Made by a program: the position numbers and the translations under genes. The notes beneath the pieces are model-generated. The model did not search any database. It was not told the origin of the DNA and saw only the letters and a program-made list of their open reading frames with translations. Source: Mikania micrantha (Eukaryota; Streptophyta; Magnoliopsida; Asterales; Asteraceae). From it: a stretch of DNA of 64,000 bases. The stretch spans positions 57,000,031 to 57,064,030 of the forward strand of contig CM018682.1 of the NCBI GenBank assembly GCA_009363875.1, given 5' to 3'. The first letter of the stretch is position 1, and every line of letters starts with the position of its first letter. Positions 12,179 to 22,092 of this stretch are shown here, one piece after another.

Positions 12179-12423
12179 ATCACGAGTATGTCCTTGTCAA
12201 GTTGTCAGGGCACAAACAATCACATAAAGCATCCATTAACAAGTAGCATATATCAATAATGAGCATAGATCATATAAATAACAGGATTGCAGTTAACATG
12301 TAATAAACATATAAGCATGAAATCCTGAATATATTAACTACTGTATGAATTACTTCATACTGGGGTTTCTTATGGTTATAGACTATGTCATCCATTTCTA
12401 GTAACCTAATTCCCTATAACCCA

Positions 12424-12436
12424 GGCTTTGATACCA
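12424..12436 (-). other. Primer-binding site of gypsy B
   Basis: On the minus strand TGGTATCAAAGCC, complementary to the 3' end of initiator methionine tRNA with one change (A for G at position 9 relative to D). It lies three bases from the LTR end, fixing the 3' edge of the 5' LTR at 12440. Confidence 0.85.
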
Positions 12437-12439
12437 ATC

Positions 12440-14450
12440 TGTAACACCTCAACCGATGGCGGAAACGTAGAGATGCCATGAGGAATGTGTAGATTGTTCA
12501 CAAGCTCATAGGCATCTAAAATATCATCACATAACAATTGATTCAAATAAAGTATTAACACAAAAATCATGTTCGTCATGATTTAGTTGCAATGATTACT
12601 CAAAACATATAGCTAAATTAACTACACCCTAATCTTCATTGATCCAGTTAATTTAGCTAAGTCCAAGATCCTATGTGATGAGACCAAAAGATGTAGAGTT
12701 ACCCTGCTCTACCTACTTCTCTTCATTTCCTGAAACATGTAGAGAATCAAGTGTCAAATACGGGAGTAGTTGGTGAGTAATCACGAGTTTTATATTCTTC
12801 AAAAGCATTTATGAATGTTTTAAGAATAACGCGTGTGAACCTGTAAAATAACACCAATCCAAAAATCCATAACAACAACACATCAAATAAAATAACTCAA
12901 ATAATTCAAATAATCACAAGTAATCGTTCAGTTCCATTCCATAAATCTCCACAATTCACATCAAATCATCAACCATCATTCATCACAATATTCTCAATAT
13001 AATATACCGCGGAGGGCCTTAGTCAACTCAATCAACGGTGGATTCATTGCGGAGGACCGCAGTCAACTCAATCAACGATATTCCTAATAATCATAATTAT
13101 CAAGATTGTGCACCGCAGAGGACCGAAATCAACTCATCAACAGTGGAATCACCGCGGAGGACCGAAGTAACCCAATCAACAGCAATTCAATCATCACGGA
13201 GGACCGAGTCAACTCAATCAACAATGACTCACTTGAAGTATATTATACCATAATCACAATTCATCTCAATCTCAATAACAATCCCGGTTCCACACTTGTT
13301 ATATCAAAATCATATTTATTTTGGTATAAATGTTTCACCCCCGAGTTTAAAAGCAAAAGATTTAAAAAGGGGGTTATGAGAACTCACTGTGATGTCTTAT
13401 GTTTCAGTATATTGTTATAGATTGCTCCTGATCAATCACTGGAATTCTATTAACAATTCAATCTATGCGGAATCTAGATAGAATCTATATGAATCAAAGA
13501 CATACAATCATTTTAATAAACATCATGTTCATTAATTCTGAAATCTGATTACAAGAACACTCAGTAAGAACACACAGTTCTTTCACAGCCACACAGATCT
13601 AACACACACAGGTTCTATCACTCACCCCTACAAAATCAGACAAACCTGCAATATATACACAAACATCAGCCGAACCTAGCCGAACCATTAGGTTTGCCAG
13701 ACGAACCAACAGGTTCGCAGGCCTAACCATTACATGAGAAACTCTAGGTTCGCCGAACCTTTACAAACTCATGCCTAGGTTCGTGGGCCAAACGAACCTA
13801 GCATCAAACCTAAATTAACTTATACAATTTGAAAGTAAACTATTACAAAATGTACTAACAGTTTTTGAACACGTGCTCACGTATGTGGAATCAAGATGAC
13901 TGAACAACTGTGTTAGGTTCAATATAGTTTGTAACATATAAGTATGAGTTATGATTTCGTAAGTTGACCTTAAGGTTGATTAACTTTTATAATTATTTTT
14001 TATTTAATTTGATCTAACTCAATTGTGATGTAATACACTAACACTTAGCCAATATAGGCTAAACATTAGTATATTGTTATGTTATCATATTCCTTGTTCA
14101 CATGTTTTACACTTAGAATATTGCCCATTACTATTCGTAGAAAGGTTATTATCACTTGAGCGTTTTTAAATAAGTATTATGTTATAAAAACATAACCGTT
14201 TAATGTTTCACCAAAGAGTTTAAATGATATCTTGTAAATTTAAAAATATTTGATCAACTTTGTACTAAAGTTGACTAGTTTATTTTATAAGTATCACATT
14301 GTTATCTTGATAAATCATGATTGTGTTACAAACCTTTGATATGTTTTAAAACCATGTATATAATTTAAAACACATGTTATAAGTTTTATCTAGGATTTTA
14401 GCAATTGTTTAAGTAATTTAAGATGGAACGTCAATATCCAGTTGCACCCA
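12440..14450 (-). repeat. 5' LTR of gypsy B, U5-side segment
   Basis: The downstream part of B's 5' LTR (ending GTGTTACA on the minus strand at 12440). It matches the end of LTR D (37100-37412) closely. It contains GGAGGACCGAAGTCAACTCA repeats (13005-13240), related to the 71-bp repeats of LTR D, and a GCCGAACC cluster (13665-13800). It is interrupted at 14450 by a solo LTR; ACCCA at 14446-14450 is the left duplication. The rest of the LTR resumes at 32353. No gene seen. Confidence 0.88.
14446..14450. other. Target duplication ACCCA (left) of the A-family solo LTR
   Basis: ACCCA here equals ACCCA at 32348-32352, on the other side of the solo LTR. A perfect 5-base duplication proves insertion followed by LTR-LTR recombination to a solo LTR. 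Confidence 0.92.
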
Positions 14451-14941
14451 TGTCACACCCCGGGCCGGCGGGAACGGATCGGGCTTTCCCGTCGGGCGGA
14501 AGATTCCCGGGGCGCGATATCTTTGAGTGATAATCAAGATGATCAGATTGTTTACATAGCATCAACGTTTAAGAATAACTAAAGCACAATCAAATGATAT
14601 ATAGGGTTACAAAGTTAAATTACAATAATAATGTTCTGCAATTTAACTAAGTAAACCTAACCAAAAGAATAAATGTTTATATCTTGTATATGTACAAGAT
14701 ATCAAAATGATCTATGTCATCAACAAAATATGTGCTTCTCCAAAAGTCTACTAGGTCCTCTATCTGGGCAGCCTAGTATATAAATCCAAGAGCTTATGCT
14801 TAAACCTGTTCTTCACCTGAGAAAGCATGTAAAAAGATCAAGTCAACACAACGGTTGGTGAGTTCATATGGTTTATAAGTTCAAAATAGTTTTCAACAAA
14901 CCTCTTTCAGTAAAACCTTAACCTCATTAACTCCACCTGTA

Positions 14942-15026
14942 ATATCCAAGTCGGTATGCTTATATATAGGGCATATGTAAGGGAACAAGCCCTAGCCAAC
15001 ATCCCACCACATACTAACCCGGATAT
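14942..15026 (-). other. Hairpin module copy 5 (A-family solo LTR)
   Basis: Outer arms ATATCC (14942-14947) with GGATAT (15021-15026), and GTATG (14954-14958) with CATAC (15010-15014). Inner arms AGGG (14980-14983) with CCCT (14990-14993) around AACAAG. In gypsy A the inner arms are GGGG/CCCC, so one pair changed on both sides. Confidence 0.72.
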
Positions 15027-15216
15027 GACATTGTTGTTAATAATAATTAAGCATTTTACCTACCAAACAACTCAATCCTCATCAAGCCTTTGTTATCTGT
15101 TTCAAAGTTTTCATGTATATTGTATTCGTAAGTGTTAGCTATCATCGGTTTTATCAATCATCATAGATTCACACACACATAGTTTAGCAATTACATATCT
15201 CCTATAAGCAGACAAA

Positions 15217-15680
15217 AGCTCTGGAATACCAGAAGTTTAGAAATTACATGTCTCTTATATAGATAACAGCTTAGCATTCAACAAGTTCATGTTTAGCCTT
15301 TACATACCTCTTATAAGCCGACAAAAGCTCTGGAATACCAGACGTTCAGCAATTATAAATCACTTATAACTAGGTAATAGCCCCGTAACGTTACGTTTAT
15401 GTTTAGCCTTTACATACCTCATATAAGCCGACACAAGCTCTGGAATATCCAGAAGTCTAGCAATTACGTGTCCCTTATAACCAGGTAATAGCTTAGAATC
15501 GATACTTTCATGTTTAGCCTTTACATACCTCATATAAGCCGACAAAAGCTCTGGAATATCCAGAAGTCTAGCAATTACATGTCCCTTATAACCAGGTAAT
15601 AGCTGAGTATCATTATGTTTATGATATTACATGTATCTCATCCCATAGGTACAAGCTCTGGAATACCAGACGTTTAGCAA
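15217..15680. repeat. Tandem repeat, about 110 bp unit, 5 copies
   Basis: AGCTCTGGAATA starts at 15217, 15326, 15436, 15547 and 15654, giving periods of 109, 110, 111 and 107. Units share AGCAATTACATGTC and CTTATAACCAGGTAATAGC. Lies inside the solo LTR; gypsy A's LTR lacks an obvious counterpart. Confidence 0.85.
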
Positions 15681-15739
15681 TTACGTAGACTATGGTTAGA
15701 TACATGTATGATGGCCTAGTAGCATGTAATAGTTTCCAA

Positions 15740-16030
15740 ACATCATATCTCATGTAATAGTATCAAGTCTCATGTAATTGAATCAAGTATCATGTATTTG
15801 TATCATGTCTCATGTAATTGAATCACATCTCATGTAATGGAATCAAGTATCATGTATTTGTATCAAGTCTCATGTAATTGAATCACATCTCATGTAATTG
15901 AATCAAGTATCATGTATTTGTATCAAGTCTCATGTAATTAAATCAAATATCATGTATTTGTATCATGTCACATGTAATTGTAGCAAGTCTCATGTATTTG
16001 CATCAAGTATCATGTAATGGTATCAAGTAA
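15740..16030. repeat. Tandem repeat, about 20 bp unit, roughly 14 copies
   Basis: Repeated TCATGTAATTGAATCAAGTC with variants TCATGTATTTGTATCAAGTC. Alternating unit types suggest a higher-order two- or three-unit amplification. Inside the A-family solo LTR. Confidence 0.88.
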
Positions 16031-17658
16031 CCAACAATTGATTTTAAGCATCTAGCTTAAAGTAAAGGTTTCAATCATAAGTAATCATGATTATGTTTTA
16101 AAGCATTAAATAACATTTCAATAAAAATGTTTAACATGCTTCTCAGTCCCGAAGTAAAACAAATAAGTTTGAAAGGGGACAATGAACTCACCTTATGTCC
16201 GTAGTAGTTGACTATGTAAAGCAAGAATACGCTCGCTCTTTGTTTGATCTTGTTATGATATTCACGATCCTGAATTGATTTCATAGTATTGTAACTTATG
16301 AGTTTGTGTTGGTGGATTGATTTGTGCATGTAATAGCATTAGTGTTAGCCCTAAAGTTGGCTAACACTTTGTGTTTCGATATTCACTTGACCCTTAGTTA
16401 ATGGTCTTTGTTGTGACTTCAATTTCCCACAAGATTTAAGTTAACTTTTCTTTGCTAATAAAATCTTTCATTCCATTTGAATCTCCACATCGATAAATGA
16501 GTTCTCTAATTATGAAAACTTAGGTTTTTAGTTTTAATAATAACCCAATTAAATATGTTATCACTTATTTCATATTCGTTGTTAGTTAAACCTTGTGGGC
16601 CTTTTGTTGGATCAAGAGATTTATGTGGGCCGATATAAATGGGCCTAGCCTTTTATTTGAGCCAATTGGAAATAAATCTTTGGGCCGAGAAAGAGATGGG
16701 TAAGCACATGGTTTCGTGTGGGCTTTAAGGCTTGGGCCGGCAATCCTAATGGGCCAAAAGTTCATCCCCTGGGCTTAATCTCATACGGCAACAACCCTTA
16801 GGCTATCAGTAGATTAGATCAATTAATTTAACGAGGATAAGGACCTAATATCAAGTTGAATGGTTTTGGGCTTAGGCCGAATGGCCACCTGCCATTTCCA
16901 GCGAACCCTAGCAGACATGCGTCCCAAGGTTCGGCTATGTTACAACTGGTTCGGCTGGGATTCGTTGAGGACAAGGCTCGTCGCACATGCAAGGTTCGTT
17001 CAAGCTAGCAGGGTTCGGCATCGAAATGGTTCGCAGACTAGGGCTTCATTCAGTAGGGTTCATTGTTGGCGGCTGGTCTTGGGTTCGTCGGTCTAGTAGC
17101 AGGTTCGTATCCCATAGCTTCGCATGAAGGTTCGGTGGATCAAAAGGGTTCGTGGTTCAGATTCGTTCAACATGATGGTTCGGTTGAAAGGAATAGTTCG
17201 GCCACTTTAGGTTTCACCGGATTACTCAGGGTTCGCCACCCTGAGTTCTAGGTGAGCCACCGCGAACCACCACCTGATTAGAACCCTCCGATCTGGTTGT
17301 CCTCGTGTTATAGTCTCCCACAGTTCAGCTCCTCGTGATGCCTGGTAAGGACGGAGTAGGGGTGTGGCCGGTTGTTTGTGTGGGTGTAGAGTAAATGGGT
17401 TAAAAACCCTAATTTCAGTGAGCTTTACACGCATTTACCTTCCAATCGGCTGGACCAACGTGTAGATCTGCTGTACTTCCCAATAGAGGGCTTCAAGAGC
17501 TTCAAATGGACACCAAGAACACTTGATTTCGTCAAGATTTGAGCAAGTTAGAGAGGGTTGAAGGTTGGATCTTGTGGTGATAGAGAGAAAAACGGGAAAG
17601 ATGGTTGGGAGAGAGATGTGAGTGTAAGAAAATGAAATAAATGCTCACACTCAATTCT

Positions 17659-17664
17659 TATATA
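17659..17664 (-). promoter_or_regulatory. TATA box of the A-family solo LTR
   Basis: TATATA on the minus strand at the position homologous to 5309-5316 of gypsy A. Flanks (GAACCGAGCAACCTAAACGA upstream on the minus strand) match the gypsy A promoter flank. Confidence 0.62.
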
Positions 17665-17867
17665 CCCCGTGGGTATTCGGGTTCGTTTAGGTTGCTCGGT
17701 TCGCAATCTCGTCGCGTATCCGGCTCCTTACGCGTGTATTTCGTAATTTAAATAAAAAGGATATTTTTAAGATTTTTAGAACACGAATATTATTAGAAAA
17801 CATTTTAAATATCGTTACATTAAATTATTTTTCGAATTATAATAGTTTACGCCTTTTGTTTAATTTT

Positions 17868-17872
17868 CGCGT
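17868..17872. other. Target duplication CGCGT (left) of copia element 1
   Basis: CGCGT precedes the 5' LTR and recurs at 31753-31757 after the 3' LTR. Perfect five-base duplication typical of copia integrase. Confidence 0.95.
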
Positions 17873-18521
17873 TGTTGATGCATGTTTATTGTCCCTAGTT
17901 CAGTTTTGTAACTCTTATCATGTAAATGTTCAAAGTATTAATGGAAGTTGTCTTTATATCTATTTCATAATGTTTATTTCTATTGATTATTGTCTACTAA
18001 TGTTTATCTAGTTGTTTGATTTGATTATAAACTGTTTGAGTATGAAGTACTCTCATTCGGCCGAATGACTCTAGAATGAAGTCATTCGGCGAATGAAGGT
18101 TATAGCGAATGTCTGAGTTCCGAATGAGTCATTCGCCGAATGACTCATTCGAATGTCTGCTCATTCGAGCTTAGTCATTCGCCGAATGAGCTGCTTCGGC
18201 CACTCATTCGGCCGAATGACTACAGCCTATATATAGATGTTCAAATCATTTTCAAACCTAACTTTCCAGAGCCCTCCTTCTTCCCTAGCACTCCAGTGTC
18301 AAAACCCTTGAAGATTTGAGCGGTTCTTGATCATCCAAGTTCGATTCTCAACCCGTGGTGTTCGATTGTTGCTTCCAAGTCGTTTCTACATCCTCGGATC
18401 ACCACGGTTTCTGTTGGTTTCGATTGGAAAACCCTGGAATAGGATTCCGCACTATCCCAGAGGTTCTCGAGTAGTTTTTCATTGGATTCGGATTGTTTCC
18501 GAGCTCCCGATCGGTCCAACA
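17873..18521 (+). repeat. 5' LTR of copia element 1, 649 bp
   Basis: Begins TGTTGATGCATG, ends GGTCCAACA. It contains a dense group of CATTCGGCCGAATG-type palindromes (18050-18215), a TATA box (18228-18235) and ends three bases before the primer site. It differs from the 3' LTR only by G versus A in TTCC(G/A)CAC and TCCC(G/A)ATCGG, both CpG sites here. Confidence 0.96.
18228..18235 (+). promoter_or_regulatory. TATA box of copia element 1
   Basis: TATATATA directly after the palindrome cluster of the LTR. The identical copy in the 3' LTR is at 31459-31466. Confidence 0.72.
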
Positions 18522-18524
18522 AAG

Positions 18525-18536
18525 TGGTATCAGAGC
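18525..18536 (+). other. Primer-binding site of copia element 1
   Basis: TGGTATCAGAGC, complementary to the 3' end of initiator methionine tRNA, three bases after the 5' LTR. It primes minus-strand DNA synthesis. Confidence 0.93.
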
Positions 18537-19152
18537 TTTGGCTCTTGATTCTGCTCGATTTCCACTCAAAATCAACAGATCTGAGATCCCCAAAACCCTG
18601 ATTTTCGTAACTTCCAAAAACCCTAAGTTTCTTCCTTCCAAAGTCACTATTTCATTGAGATTTTAAGTGTTTTTGTGGTTCATTTGATCTAGTTTCTTCC
18701 CAATTGGTTAATAATCATGTCTTGAAGTTCTGTGCAAAATTTGGTGGTTAGATCTGGTCAAAATCGAAAGATATCGAGATTTTCGTTGTAAAAAACCCCA
18801 GATCGCCGAATGACTCTTGCGGCCGAATAAGATCAGCCGAATAGCCTCCCATTCGCCGAATAGCTCTCATTCGGCGAATAGCTCCTTCGACACTTTCATT
18901 CGGCGAATAGCTTCTTAGACATTCTTCATTCGCCGAATAAGCCTCATTCTCAATACTCATTCGGCGAAAGACTTCATTCGACTTGCCATTCGCCGAATAG
19001 GTCATTCGACTTACCCATTCGCCAGTTCTCATACTCAGTCTCTCATTCGTCAGTTTCCACACATTCGGCCCCCGACATTCGCCAGTTTAGCACTCATTCG
19101 CCAGTTGCTTCTGAAATTTTTCTAAGTGTTGAATCTTATTACTTCTGATCAA
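18537..19152 (+). other. Leader of copia element 1 with CATTCGGCGAATG palindromes
   Basis: Untranslated region before gag. From 18800 to 19105 it carries about a dozen half or full copies of CATTCGGCGAATG, often facing each other so that hairpins can form. No ORF of note on the sense strand. Sireviruses in other plants are known to carry conserved palindromic motifs in non-coding regions; this motif sequence is different. Confidence 0.75.
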
Positions 19153-22070
19153 ATGGAGGATTTAGCTCTCATGGCTAACCAAAACCATCGCATTCAGACT
19201 CTCTTGTTGACAGAGAATGAGACAGGGAACTCAAACAAAGCTCCTAAGTTGTTGAATTTAGATGATTACCCTCACTGGAAATATAGATTTGAGATCCACA
19301 TCAATGGGGTGGATACAAATCTGTGGATGATGATTGAAGGAGGTTATCTGCGGCCTCTGAATGAAGATGGAACTCCTATGCTAGTCACACGGATGACTGA
19401 GCCCCAGAGGAAGCTGTATGATTATGAGAAGAAAGCCTATGCTATTTTGTCACAGTCCATTGCCACTGATATCTTCCATCAGTTTAGACAGTTTCCTTCG
19501 GCTAAGCTTCTGTGGGATGCATTGCAGCAAAGATATGAGGGTAATGATGCTTTGAAGAGCATTAAGTCTAAAGCTTTAAAAAGGAATTCAACAGCTTTAT
19601 GTATGTGGGAAATGAGTCCCTTGATGAGTTGATTGCAAGGTTTTATCATCTGTTGAGTGAGCTGTTCAACCACGAGGTCAAAACCACAACTCAAGAGAAG
19701 ATTCAATGTTTGGCAGATGCACTACCTCCAAAATGGGAGTCCTTCTTGATGGTACTCAAGCAAAATCAGATGATGGCTCATATGGACATCAATGATTTCA
19801 TTCAGAAGCTAAAAGAGCAGGAGATAGAGAACAAATGGAAGGCCAAGAGGGTTGCACAAGTTCAAGATCCTTCTCTATACTACTCCACTCCCACAGTTGA
19901 TAAGTCTACAACTCATGCTCCTCTGAAAACTGCCTTTGTGTCTAAAGCTTCTGAAGCCCCATCTGCAGCTCAGATGCACTTTAGCCCATCTTCTTCATCG
20001 AGCTCACAACAAGAGCATCATCAGCCTACTGCAAGTCTGAAGACAGAGAACTTTGATAAAGTCACAGTTGAGATTGCTAAAGAGCACATGGGTCTTCTGT
20101 CAACATTGGTTAGTTCATATGATGGATTGGTTGCTGGTCAGATCGGCAATCCATATTTGACCAATGATGACTACTCTCAAATTGATCCCGATGATATGGA
20201 AAGAATTGACATCATGTGGGCATTGGCTAGTGCAGTCAGAAGAGCTAAGGAGTTTGTGAAGAGGACAGGAAAAGACATCAATCTAAACAAGGAGTCCAAG
20301 TTTGGATTTGATATGGCTTCTGTTACATGCTACAACTGTGGTGAAAAGGGTCACTTTGCTAGACAATGCAAGCAGCCAAAGAAAGCTGGAAACAAGAACC
20401 CATTTCAGCATCAGAAGTCTGCCCATGCTAATTCTGAAAGGCGATTAGTTCCTATTGATTCTCCTACAACAGCTGGATCTTCATCTTCTGGTAGTAAAGC
20501 CTTGATGGTTCAACAAGATGAAGGTGTAAACTGGGACTTCAGATTTAATGCTGATAAGGAAGATCAAGAGAAAGCATGTGTGGCAGAGATTCAGAATTCT
20601 GATGATATTGATGAAGAAAGCTGTCAGGGAGATGTGTTGGTGATTGATGACAAGACATCAAGTTCAGAATCAGAAAATTTGACGGATTCTGACACTCAAG
20701 AATCTGATGGAGAAGCTGATGACTCTTCAACTCAATTTGCCTTGATGGCAAACTCTTCTGCTTCTACAGATTCTTCTGAGCAGGTATACACTGATTGTTC
20801 ATCTTCTCAATCTGATTGTTTCAATTGTGTTGATCTTAGGAGCAAGGTCCTTACGTACCAGAAGCATAACAGTGATCTGATGACCGATCTTGACTTGTGC
20901 ATTGAAGCAAACAAAGTTTTAAAATCTAATGAAAAGGATTTTCAAAATAAAATTGATCTTTTAAATAGACAATTGCATGAGGCCGAGATCGCTGTTCTGA
21001 ACAAGCAAGACGCTATTACTTCTTATCTCAATACCATAAATGAGATTAAGAAGAAATTAGCATTAGTTGAGTGTGATTATGAGACTTTGGGACAGAAGCT
21101 CAAGAGCTATGAGAGCTCCTCTTATATCATTGAGCATATGATCAGTAGGGGTACTGATCAGGGGAAGGAAAAGGTTAATTATCAAAAATGTCCTCCACCA
21201 ATCCTAAATGCCTTTGTCAACACTCCAAATGACAAAGACGTAAAGGACTTTCAAGTTACTACTCCATTAGTAGTTGATCCAGTTAGTCTGAGTGAAAATC
21301 AGAGTTCATCTCAGACTAAGGATTCAAAAGTGGATGGAGTTGTGGAAGATTGGGTTTCTGATTCCGAGGATGAATCAGAGTATTCATCAAAGCAGAGCAC
21401 TCCTCGGAATCAACCTTCTAGTGTCATGAAAGGTGACCCAATCTCCAAATCAAAGATTTACAAGGAACTATGCTTTGTTAAAGCTTCACAGGAGTCTGAA
21501 GCTAATTGTGCTACCAAATCAGCTCAGTTTGGTAACAAAGGAAGGAAGGGTTTGGGTTTCGAGCAAGATTGTCAAAAATCAAATGTTTTTAAATCAACTA
21601 AAAAGTCATTTTCTGATTTAAAACACTTTCATAAAAAAGGTGTTAAAGTCTGTTTTGAGTGTGGTGAACCAGGGCACATTGTGAGGTTTTGCCCTCAGTT
21701 GATCAGACCTAAGGTTGTCCCTTTCATAACCTTAAAGTCTGCTTTACCAAAACCTAGCAAATCTGTGTCTAAATCTTTTCAGTCAAAATCTTCATTTCAC
21801 ACTCAGCCTAAGGGTTCAGACAAGGGTAAGGGAAAGTTGGAAACATTGGTGGTTCCAAATGAGATTAATGTTAACCAATCAAAACAATCATCCATTTATC
21901 TGAAAACCTCTTTTGATAAAAATGCAATTTGGAAAGTTAAATCATCTGAGGTGTCTGTTCCACAAATTTCAGATAAACCTATTCCTAAGGGAAAATGGAT
22001 CGATGTTTGGATCCGAGACTCAATGGGTCAACCCAAGACCGTAAAGGCTTGGGTTCCCAATGTAAACTGA
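19153..22070 (+). CDS. Copia element 1 gag, one apparent frameshift
   Basis: Gag polyprotein, about 972 residues, forming the particle and binding RNA. I choose ATG 19153 (MEDLALMANQNH); a second ATG is at 19171. The first part (19153-19580) has the copia gag core with LDDYPHWKYRFEIHI and LWMMIEGG; the rest continues in another frame from about 19580, with conserved ESLDELIARFYHLLSEL. The shift falls at an A-run (19578-19582). Zinc knuckles: CYNCGEKGHFARQC (20328-20369) and CFECGEPGHIVRFC (21651-21692). Between them lies a long Ser/Asp/Glu-rich and coiled-coil stretch typical of Sirevirus gag. Stop TGA at 22068-22070; pol follows in a different frame. The shift may be real or a homopolymer error. 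Confidence 0.88.
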
Positions 22071-22092
22071 TAGTCTCTTTATTGTGCAGGTT
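22062..22092 (+). promoter_or_regulatory. Gag-pol junction with splice-acceptor-like TATTGTGCAG
   Basis: After the gag stop comes TCTCTTTATTGTGCAG, pyrimidine-rich and ending in CAG at 22089, then pol. GT at 22062 to AG at 22089 spans 28 bases; skipping these would put gag in frame with pol. Plant introns are usually over 60 bases, so frameshifting, or splicing from a distant donor, are alternatives. TATTGTGCAG recurs before the third ORF. Confidence 0.5.

Larger units (their letters stand above)
11074..12423 (-). other. 5' UTR of gypsy B with three hairpin modules
   Basis: Untranslated leader between primer site and gag, about 1350 bases, homologous to the D leader (37429-38887). It holds three copies of the hairpin module (11333-11414, 11908-11990, 12096-12178) and a run of imperfect AGGTGAACTT / TCACCTGACATTTAAG repeats (11520-11640). 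No ORF with a recognisable domain is present. Confidence 0.75.
14451..17872 (-). repeat. Solo LTR of gypsy A family, larger segment
   Basis: Minus-strand LTR whose 3' end (TGTCACACCCCGGGCC on the plus strand) starts at 14451. Collinear with gypsy A's 3' LTR: TATA at 17659-17664, GGTTCGGC cluster (16880-17270), GGGCCGA repeats (16600-16760), splice-like AAGGTGAGTTCATTGTCCCC region near 16180, hairpin module at 14942-15026. It also carries two tandem arrays absent from gypsy A. It is split at 17872 by copia element 1; the remaining 590 bases are at 31758-32347. Total about 4012 bp. The small ORFs here encode nothing recognisable. Confidence 0.9.

Noticed and set aside
15740..16030. Short regular repeats as a CRISPR array
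   Set aside because: The 20-base units are contiguous without unique spacers, in plant retrotransposon DNA.
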